NCBI RefSeq assembly: GCF_008710275.1
Contig: NZ_VYQE01000001.1
Coordinates: forward strand, 806,001-870,000
Origin: Histidinibacterium aquaticum
GTDB lineage: Bacteria; Pseudomonadota; Alphaproteobacteria; Rhodobacterales; Rhodobacteraceae
Direction: 5' to 3'
Length of the DNA: 64,000 nt
Both the position numbers and the translations under genes were made by a program. The notes beneath the pieces were generated by a model, which saw nothing but the letters and a program-made list of their open reading frames with translations, was not told the DNA's origin and did no database searches. Positions 58,383 to 64,000 of this stretch are shown in pieces. Within the stretch, counting starts at the first letter, position 1. Each line of letters starts with the position of its first letter.

Positions 58383-59417
58383 TCAGTGGTGCTGGGGCTT
58401 GCCCAGTTCCTGACGCTTGGCCTCGTCTTCGCCAGCGTCGCGGATGCGTTCGGCGGCGCCGCGCACCTCGTCGCCCGCCTGCTTGACGGCGGACTTGTCG
58501 CCGGGCGCGGAGGCATCCGCCTGCTCGCGCTTCTCTTCGGCGATGGTCTCGACTTCGCCACGCGCACGGTTGGCGACGGCCGCGGCCTTTTCGCTTTCCT
58601 CGCGGTAGATGCGCTCGGCCTCGTCCACGAGGTCGTCGCGATAGGGACCGACGTTCTCGTCCTCCCAGCGGGTCCGCTGGGCCATGCCGGCGACGAGGGC
58701 GCCGGCGGCAAGGGCGAGAACGCCCGCGACGAGGGGCTGCCGATCATAGAAGTCGGCCGCCGTGTCGGCACCCTGGGACAGGCCCCGACCGGCTCTCTCG
58801 CGGGCATACATGGCGCGCTCGCGGGCGGCGATCACCCGCTCACGAGCTTCTTCGGAGAGATGGTCGGTCCCCTCGCGAAGCCGCGTGCGGGCCTCGCCCG
58901 CGCGGGCGGACATGTCGTGTCCGGCAGCGCTGGCCTTGCCGCGGGCCTTGTTCAGGCCGTTCGAGGCGCTGTCCCGCCAGGAGCCGGAGCTGTCGGAGCC
59001 GTTGCCCGACCCACGAAGCGCGTCACCGGCGCGCTCGTACCAGCCGGGGCGTGCCGCCGCGGCGCGGGCGCGATAGCGGCTCGTCTCGGTGAGCTCGGCC
59101 GGATAGCCGTAGCGCTCGCGCGCAGGCTCGGCGAGGTGGCTGTCGGTGCCGGCGTGCTGCTGCGGCGGACGGTTCGACCCGAAGAGCAGCCAGCCGAGGC
59201 CGATGCCGGTGATGGCCAGCGCCATCGGGTTGTTCTTGACCTGCGTGCCGGCGGACTTGCCGAATTCGCCACCGTGCGTCCGGATCTGCGTCGTGACTTC
59301 GCGGAACAGGTGATCCACGGTCATGCGGTTTCCGAGTTCGGTCAGCGTGGCGCCCAGTTCCGAGCGCTCGCGGTCGATCTGTTTCTCGATGTCTGCGGAG
59401 CTGCGATCAGCGGACAT
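58383..59417 (-). CDS. DUF3618 domain-containing membrane-associated protein
   Basis: 344 residues. The N-terminal DUF3618 segment IEKQIDRERSELGATLTELGNRMT is followed by one hydrophobic segment near 68-82 (ALAITGIGLGWLLFG). A long Ala/Arg/Gly-rich, probably helical region comes next, then a second hydrophobic segment near 228-243 and a charged tail. It is the third gene of the ElaB-like/holin-like/DUF3618 operon and overlaps the holin-like gene. A structural role at the inner membrane under stress is likely but unproven. Confidence 0.85.
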   Translation of the reverse strand: MSADRSSADIEKQIDRERSELGATLTELGNRMTVDHLFREVTTQIRTHGGEFGKSAGTQVKNNPMALAITGIGLGWLLFGSNRPPQQHAGTDSHLAEPARERYGYPAELTETSRYRARAAAARPGWYERAGDALRGSGNGSDSSGSWRDSASNGLNKARGKASAAGHDMSARAGEARTRLREGTDHLSEEARERVIAARERAMYARERAGRGLSQGADTAADFYDRQPLVAGVLALAAGALVAGMAQRTRWEDENVGPYRDDLVDEAERIYREESEKAAAVANRARGEVETIAEEKREQADASAPGDKSAVKQAGDEVRGAAERIRDAGEDEAKRQELGKPQHH

Positions 59418-59856
59418 GGGTCGCCTCCTTCAGGGTGCGGGAGTCCTTGCGGACGTTGTCGGTGGTGCGCGTCGGCGCGAGATTGCGAGCCTTCAGCGCG
59501 GAGCGGCCGCGCATGACGAGCGCGAGGGCGATCAGGCCGAAGACCACGCCGACGATGAGCGAGGACAGGCCGGGACCGATCGCGAAAGCTGCGGACAGCC
59601 AGGACACGAAGGCGGCCGAAAAGGCATTCAGCGCGACGATCGCGAAGACCAGGCCCACGGCGAGGCCCATGAGCGCGCCCGTGGCGCGGTCGATGTTCTC
59701 GCTGACCTCGGCCTTGGCGAGGTTGATCTCGCCCCGGATGAGGGCCGAGGCATGCTCCAGCGCGCTGCTCAGCAGGGCGGCGGTGCCCTCCTTCGGACGC
59801 TCGCCGGCCGCCGTCTCGGCGCCGTTTCCGTTCTCATAGGTGCTTTGGTAGGTCAT
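59407..59856 (-). CDS. phage-holin-like superfamily membrane protein
   Basis: 149 residues. The pattern ALEHASALIRGEINLAKAEVSENIDRATGAL before two membrane helices matches the holin-X/YqjE-type family of envelope proteins. Despite the name there is no phage context. The start overlaps the ElaB-like stop (TGATG) and the end overlaps the DUF3618 start, so the three are translationally linked. Confidence 0.9.
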   Translation of the reverse strand: MTYQSTYENGNGAETAAGERPKEGTAALLSSALEHASALIRGEINLAKAEVSENIDRATGALMGLAVGLVFAIVALNAFSAAFVSWLSAAFAIGPGLSSLIVGVVFGLIALALVMRGRSALKARNLAPTRTTDNVRKDSRTLKEATHVR

Positions 59857-60401
59857 CAGTAGCTCTCCGATCCGGAGTTGACTGCGGGCGCTGCGGGCGT
59901 GGCGGTCGCCGCCGGGCTGGCCGGGGCACGATCCGCCGGCAAGCGCTCGTCGGGATGAGGGTAGGCGGCCGGCTCGTCGCGCGAGCTGGCGCGGGCGAAG
60001 CGGGTGGCGGCGAAGCCGAGCAGTGCCGCACCGCCGAGGAAGGCGAGCGGGTTGCGCCGTGCGAAGCCGTCGAGATCATGCGCCGCTTCGGAGAAGCTCT
60101 TGTTGCGCATCTCGTCGGAGAACTCCGCGAGGCTTTCCGCAACCCGGCCGAAGGCCTGCTGCTGCGCCGAGCCTTCGCGGCTTTCTTCCGCCGCCCGGCG
60201 CAGGGCGGAGGAAATGTCTCCGACCTCGTCTGCCGCGCGGCCCTTCGCCGCTTCTCCCTGAGCCTGGGCTTCCTGGCTCGCGCGCTGATAGGCGTCCTGC
60301 CCGGCCGCGCGGGCCTCTTCCTTGAGGTCGTGGGCCTCGGTGCGGGCCTCGTCTCGGGATGTCCGGCCCTGCGGGCCGCCATGAGTGTTCGTGTCGACCA
60401 T
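59856..60401 (-). CDS. ElaB/YqjD-like membrane-anchored protein
   Basis: 181 residues from the ATG at 60401 (GGAG 6 nt upstream). An amphipathic, Ala/Glu/Arg-rich coiled-coil-like N-terminal half (EARTEAHDLKEEARAAG) leads to one membrane helix, NPLAFLGGAALLGFAATRFA near 116-135, and a Pro/Ala tail. This layout resembles ribosome-associated, stress-induced ElaB/YqjD proteins of E. coli. It is first in the operon behind an EcfG-like promoter. Confidence 0.75.
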   Translation of the reverse strand: MVDTNTHGGPQGRTSRDEARTEAHDLKEEARAAGQDAYQRASQEAQAQGEAAKGRAADEVGDISSALRRAAEESREGSAQQQAFGRVAESLAEFSDEMRNKSFSEAAHDLDGFARRNPLAFLGGAALLGFAATRFARASSRDEPAAYPHPDERLPADRAPASPAATATPAAPAVNSGSESY

Positions 60402-60484
60402 GTCGCTCTCCAGTTCTCCCCTGATCGCGCAAACGCGTCGGCGCCTGCGCGCCCTCGTCCCGTTGTCATCAAGTCTGGGGGGCG

Positions 60485-60509
60485 AACGTGGCCTGCGTCT
60501 CACGGTTCC
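60485..60509 (-). promoter_or_regulatory. EcfG-type (general stress sigma) promoter, candidate 2
   Basis: On the minus strand GGAAC-N16-CGTT, an exact match to the alphaproteobacterial EcfG consensus, 84 bp upstream of the ElaB-like start. Together with 25877-25902 it puts two stress-type operons of this window under the same predicted sigma factor. Confidence 0.72.
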
Positions 60510-60546
60510 GCGAGAGACAGGCTTCCCTACGGGAAAGCGGCAGGGA

Positions 60547-60572
60547 AGCGCCGCCGCAGGCGGGGCGGCGCT
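60547..60572 (-). terminator. GC hairpin after the DUF1523 gene
   Basis: AGCGCCGCC-N8-GGCGGCGCT, perfect 9-bp stem, 7 bp past the DUF1523 stop on the minus strand. Only a weak T-run follows. It separates the uncharacterised membrane cluster from the stress operon. Confidence 0.6.
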
Positions 60573-60578
60573 CGGGGG

Positions 60579-61262
60579 CTACTGGCGGTCCTTGGACTTC
60601 CAGCTGTCGAGCCAGGTGCGGAAGCGGCCGCGGCGCTCCTGCAGGCGGGCCTCGGTCCGGTCGTAGCTGTCGCCCACGCGGTCGCGCATGGGATCGAGCG
60701 TGCGCTCGCGGAACTGCATCCACATGGCCCGCACGAAGAAGTAGCCGACGATCAGGGCGATGAAGATGACGATGTTGACCCAGGGGATCGGCCGGAAATC
60801 CGGGCCGGGCGCGTCGCGGATCGAAACGGCGTTGGGATAGATCGACAGGAAGCGGATCCGCCAGCCGTAGTGGGTGATCACCTTCCAGTCGTAGGGCTCC
60901 TGCGTCGAGATCTCGGCCGCCGCCTCGGCCTGCAGGTCCGAGCTGTCAAACTTGAAGTACGGCGGGTAGATCCAGCCGGTGTCCTCGTTGCGGTAGACCA
61001 TGGTCTGCAGACCGCCGCGCACCAGCCCGAAGAGGTAGGTGCGCCGCCGCTCGGCGTTGATGAGCCTGAGATCGCGCGTCGCCTGTTCCGTCGCGCCGGC
61101 GTCGGCCTGCGCGTAGAACCAGCGGTTCACGCCGGAGAAGTCGGTGCGAATGACCTCTGTCGAGGTGATGCGGGCCACGTCTTGCTGCGGCATGACGTAG
61201 TGCAGGAAGAGACCCACGATCAGCAGGACGATGAGGCGGAGCACCCGCCGGATATTGCGCAT
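60579..61262 (-). CDS. DUF1523 family membrane protein
   Basis: 227 residues. N-terminal helix LRLIVLLIVGLFLHYVMP, a periplasmic region with the family motifs VYRNEDTGWIYPPYFKFDSSDLQAEA and THYGWRIRFLSIYPNAVSI, then a second helix (WVNIVIFIALIVGYFFVRA) and a basic cytoplasmic tail. Family function is unknown. It is the last gene of the right-end cluster, 13 bp after the small membrane-protein gene. Confidence 0.9.
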   Translation of the reverse strand: MRNIRRVLRLIVLLIVGLFLHYVMPQQDVARITSTEVIRTDFSGVNRWFYAQADAGATEQATRDLRLINAERRRTYLFGLVRGGLQTMVYRNEDTGWIYPPYFKFDSSDLQAEAAAEISTQEPYDWKVITHYGWRIRFLSIYPNAVSIRDAPGPDFRPIPWVNIVIFIALIVGYFFVRAMWMQFRERTLDPMRDRVGDSYDRTEARLQERRGRFRTWLDSWKSKDRQ

Positions 61263-61275
61263 GGGACCGGGGCCT

Positions 61276-61539
61276 TCAGTTGATCATGTACATTATGATG
61301 GAAATCACGGCGACGGGGACGACGTAAACCAGCAGGATCAGCCGTTTGCGCAGGGAATGCTCGTATTCGACCATGCCCTGCTCGATGAAGCGGCGGCGGT
61401 CGCCGGCGTCGCCCTGGGGGTTCGCGTCCCAGCTGTCCTCGAGCTTCTCGCGCCGGACGGAGCGGGAGTAGAGCGAGACGCAGACGTAGACCACGGTCAT
61501 CGCGGCCAGCAGCAGCAGGACCAGACGCACGAACTGCAT
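61276..61539 (-). CDS. small two-helix membrane protein
   Basis: 87 residues. Helix one is FVRLVLLLLAAMTVVYVCVSLYS, a charged middle carries DSWDANPQGDAGDRRRFIEQGM, and helix two is LILLVYVVPVAVISIIMYMI. Start at the ATG at 61539, 5 bp after the previous stop. No known family. The spacing shows it is co-transcribed with the 448-residue gene and DUF1523. Confidence 0.8.
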   Translation of the reverse strand: MQFVRLVLLLLAAMTVVYVCVSLYSRSVRREKLEDSWDANPQGDAGDRRRFIEQGMVEYEHSLRKRLILLVYVVPVAVISIIMYMIN

Positions 61540-61544
61540 TCGTC

Positions 61545-62891
61545 TTACCTCCGTCGCACGGCGCCCCAGGGACCGACCCGGTCCAGCAGCTCCGGATCCG
61601 CCGCCGGGGCGGGATCGTCCATCGGCGCCTCGTGGCCGAAGAGCGCCTCGCGCGTCCCGGCCTTGTCGACAGCATATTCCGTTGCGAGCAGCTCCGCCAC
61701 ATAGGCGCGCTTTTCCTCGGGCCACGTGGCGTAGGCGGCGTAGAAGGCGGGCTTGTGGCAGATGAAGAGCTGGCGCACGTCGAGCGGCGAGAGCTCTGCG
61801 AGGAGCTGGTTGACGAGGTCGGCGTCGGGTCCGGCGGCGGCGCGCAGGGTGTAGAAGTAGGCGGCGTCGTCGGCGGTGATGCGGGGCCAGGGGCCCGCGT
61901 CCTCGGCCCAGCGGGCGAGGGCCGCGAGGTGGTGGTACTCGGGCGGCAGGAGGTCGGCGTGTCGGCGCGCGATACGGCGGAGATCGCGGCGGGTCGCGCC
62001 GGTGAGGGTCTCGCCCTGCCCCGCGGCGGTGGCGGCCGTGATGAACTCCATCTTCTGGTGCAGGATCGCCGCGCCGTCGATGCCGCGGGCCCGGACGATG
62101 GGCTCCACGAGGCCGTTGCGTTCAAGGAAGCCCGCGATGGCGTTCCGGTCGGAGAGGTCCAGCACCGTATCGACGGGCATGGGGCCGAGCGCCGCCTTGT
62201 CGCCGGCGGCGATGACACCGGGCTCGGGGACGCCCCGGAAGAGGTAGAGCCCGCCGAAGAGCGCGGTCCAGGAATTCTGCTGGTCGAAGGTCATCCGCTC
62301 CAGCCGCACGGGGTTGCGGACGACGTCGCCGGTCTCGCGGGCGAGCCCGATCATCTCGGCGATGAGCACGTCGTCGTACCAGGCATCCTCCTCGGTTCGG
62401 AAGCGGTCGATGAGGGTGCCCAGCCGCTCGGCCGTGCGGACGGTGCCCTCGGTCGTATCGGCCTCGACGGTGATCTTGCGGATCGTGAAGAGGTCGGCCG
62501 GCGTCTCGGCCACGAAGACCGAGTTCACCAGCTCGCCCGCCACCGCGTCCTTGGCGGTGAGGGCGAAGAGCTGGGCCTCGTTGGTCTCGATGAACTGCCG
62601 CAGGATGCCGCGCGAAGTGGAGAAGGTCGCGTCGAGCAGCGGCGCGGTCTTCTGCGCCGTCGTCAGAAGGATGAACTGCCGGTTCACGCCCTTGGGGTTG
62701 AGGTAGAGCGGATCGCCCAGCTCCTGCCCCACCTCGGGCGAATAGCCGGAAATGTCGATATGAAAGTCGGTCAGAGCGGTGGTGCGCCCTGTCAGATGCT
62801 CCAGCGCCCGGTTGTAGCGCTCCACGAGGACCGGGGAGGCCACGTGGACGAGGTTGCCGAACATCAGGCCGCGCTCGATCAGGCGTTTCAT
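61545..62891 (-). CDS. uncharacterised Rhodobacterales protein (DUF6638-like)
   Basis: 448 residues, no signal peptide or membrane helix. I recall this protein type as a DUF6638-like family, but cannot verify the number. Visible patterns: KRLIERGLMFGNLVHVASPVLVERYNRALEHL at the start, ISGYSPEVGQELGDPLYLN near 50, and an alpha-helical C-terminal half. It is followed by small membrane proteins and DUF1523, and preceded by a 114-residue membrane protein and an ATPase-like gene. Confidence 0.8.
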   Translation of the reverse strand: MKRLIERGLMFGNLVHVASPVLVERYNRALEHLTGRTTALTDFHIDISGYSPEVGQELGDPLYLNPKGVNRQFILLTTAQKTAPLLDATFSTSRGILRQFIETNEAQLFALTAKDAVAGELVNSVFVAETPADLFTIRKITVEADTTEGTVRTAERLGTLIDRFRTEEDAWYDDVLIAEMIGLARETGDVVRNPVRLERMTFDQQNSWTALFGGLYLFRGVPEPGVIAAGDKAALGPMPVDTVLDLSDRNAIAGFLERNGLVEPIVRARGIDGAAILHQKMEFITAATAAGQGETLTGATRRDLRRIARRHADLLPPEYHHLAALARWAEDAGPWPRITADDAAYFYTLRAAAGPDADLVNQLLAELSPLDVRQLFICHKPAFYAAYATWPEEKRAYVAELLATEYAVDKAGTREALFGHEAPMDDPAPAADPELLDRVGPWGAVRRR

Positions 62892-62904
62892 GGGCGTGCC
62901 CTTC

Positions 62905-63249
62905 TCACCAGGTTTCCTCCACCCATTGCTTCGGCAGTCCCGCCACGCTGAGCACCAGAACGGGCGCCCAGATCAGCGCGGAGGCGGCGCCGAGGCGGGC
63001 GAGGTGCAGCAGGCCGTCGACCAGGCCGAGGCGGAAGAGCTGGCCGAGGGTCATGCCGTGGGCGAGGTAGAGCCCGAGGAAGATGGCCATGGCGGTGAAG
63101 GTCATGACGGCGGCGGCGCAGAAGGCGAGCGCGAAGAGGGGTTTGACGCCCTCGGGGAAGATGCGGGCCATGAGCCGCGGCACGACCCAGCCGAGGGCGC
63201 CGAGGAGGATGGCGGGGAGGATCAGGCTCTGCGCGAAGGTCTCGATCAT
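62905..63249 (-). CDS. small membrane protein, three helices
   Basis: 114 residues with hydrophobic segments at about 8-26, 38-62 and 85-105, and a short polar tail ending KQWVEETW. No family recognised. It lies 13 bp ahead of the 448-residue gene. Confidence 0.75.
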   Translation of the reverse strand: MIETFAQSLILPAILLGALGWVVPRLMARIFPEGVKPLFALAFCAAAVMTFTAMAIFLGLYLAHGMTLGQLFRLGLVDGLLHLARLGAASALIWAPVLVLSVAGLPKQWVEETW

Positions 63250-63439
63250 CGGGCCCCTCCGGTCGCGTGGCGCCCGGTTAGGGGTATCTTAGGGTCCGGG
63301 GGATAGACCGGCGTTGGCAGAGGGTCGGGACCCGGATGAGCGGCCGCTTCCCCAGTGGGGGCGCCGGAGGAGGCGAGATGAAACGAGACAGGTGACGGTC
63401 CGCGACCCGAGTCGGCAGGGACAAGGCAGGGGCGACGCA
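63250..63439. other. intergenic region before the right-end cluster
   Basis: 190 bp between the ATPase-like gene and the 114-residue membrane-protein gene. An open frame through it (63246-63671, minus) is a shadow. I find no clear terminator or recognised motif. A promoter for the four downstream genes could lie here. Confidence 0.4.
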
Positions 63440-64000
63440 TCAGGCCCTCCTCGCGAAGCGGCGGCGAGCCTCCTCGGTGCGGGTCATGTCGCGGACCATG
63501 GCCTCGACCGCGGCCTCGTCGGAGCTTCCGGCGTAGCGGAATTCGCTGTCGGCGTAGCGGTTGATCTCCTGCAGGACCATCTCCGCCGTGATGGGACGTC
63601 TGAGCTCTTCGATCATGGCGGTCTTCTCCTCGTAGGGCCGGAAGAGGAAGAGATCGGGCCGCTCCATCCACTCGTCGGGCAGCTCGAAGTCCATGGCCCG
63701 GACCTTGACCGCGTCGGTGATGTTTTTGATCGCGCGGCCGGTGAAGCGCTCGTCCGCCTCCTGGATGGCCTTCAGGTAGGTCCCGAGCCGCGCGAGTGTG
63801 TCAAGCTCACCCACCCGTGACCGCACCTCGTCGAAGACGACGCGCAGGCCGTCCTCCTGCGGCTGGGCATGCGCCTCGTAGGACCGGGCCACGGCGCGGC
63901 GGATCTCCTGCGCGGCGTAGAGGTCGTGCTGGCCGAGTGGGATATCGTGGTGCTGACCCAACAGCAGGTGGAGAATGTCGATGTAGTCCTCGCGGCTCTG
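63440..64000 (-). CDS. 3' part of a probable AAA-type ATPase (5' end outside the window)
   Basis: 187 codons are present and the frame is open to base 64000, so the start lies beyond the window. The segment LARLGTYLKAIQEADERFTGRAIKNITDAVKVRAMDFELPDEWMERPDLF reads like the helical lid and post-lid of an AAA+ ATPase. No Walker motif is inside the window, so the call is inference. It is followed on the same strand by the membrane-protein cluster. Confidence 0.5.
   Translation of the reverse strand, partial: QSREDYIDILHLLLGQHHDIPLGQHDLYAAQEIRRAVARSYEAHAQPQEDGLRVVFDEVRSRVGELDTLARLGTYLKAIQEADERFTGRAIKNITDAVKVRAMDFELPDEWMERPDLFLFRPYEEKTAMIEELRRPITAEMVLQEINRYADSEFRYAGSSDEAAVEAMVRDMTRTEEARRRFARRA

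Overview
The window is very GC-rich and densely coded, and the gene set points to an alphaproteobacterium of the Rhodobacterales (Roseobacter/Paracoccaceae type). The pointers are an RpoHII-type sigma factor behind a candidate RpoE/ChrR-type promoter, an FYDLN-acid (TIGR02300) protein, a Hint-domain protein, a PuuE-UraD fusion, DUF1523 and DUF374 proteins, and a double-domain aldehyde dehydrogenase beside deoC. I see no insertion sequence, prophage, CRISPR array or rRNA operon. It reads as ordinary chromosome with one tRNA-Ala(GGC).

Left part (1-14.4 kb): dnaE (minus strand) is divergent from a small ArsR-SRPBCC-SRPBCC cassette with twin operator-like dyads. A roughly 9 kb tightly overlapping plus-strand block follows: xdhABC (xanthine dehydrogenase and its maturation factor), then a BMP-type purine/nucleoside ABC transporter (ATPase, two permeases, binding protein), closed by a strong terminator. 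With the PuuE-UraD fusion and UraH at 36.8-38.7 kb, this forms most of a purine import and degradation pathway. Uricase and the steps after allantoate are not in the window.

Middle (14.4-47 kb): a DUF374 acyltransferase; aldo/keto reductase + DAO oxidase + GH25 lysozyme-like lipoprotein; a Hint protein; a sarcosine/dimethylglycine-dehydrogenase-like enzyme; panCB; and a stress-type minus-strand set (YtjA-like, CsbD, PNPOx-like protein, epimerase) behind an EcfG-like promoter. Next come a D-2-hydroxyacid dehydrogenase, an SH3 protein, a CDF transporter, an M3 oligopeptidase, coaBC-dut-moeB, rpoHII plus a ChaN-like protein, cobP plus a histidine phosphatase, comM, a GST, a GntR regulator, a YgjP-like protease, the FYDLN protein, tRNA-Ala, and modE-modABC with a Mo-box-like dyad. 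Molybdate uptake, MoeB and the molybdoenzyme XDH lie in the same 40 kb.

Right part (47-64 kb): a REC protein with a degenerate histidine-kinase dimerisation-like domain is divergent from a GGDEF-EAL protein. A carbohydrate/aldehyde block follows (GH13 glucosidase, DAO oxidase, uronate-dehydrogenase-like protein, AraC regulator, deoC, a low-GC Rap1a/Tai-like small gene, double ALDH). The right end holds an envelope-stress set (ElaB-like, holin-like, DUF3618) behind a second EcfG-like promoter, and an uncharacterised membrane cluster running off the end (DUF1523, two small membrane proteins, a 448-residue protein, and the C-terminus of a probable AAA-type ATPase).

The most unusual signals are a recurring palindrome built on GTCCAAATTTGGAC (96-115, 33991-34006 and, degenerate, 58236-58253), the two EcfG-like promoters, the degenerate REC-DHp protein, and the uncharacterised right-end cluster.
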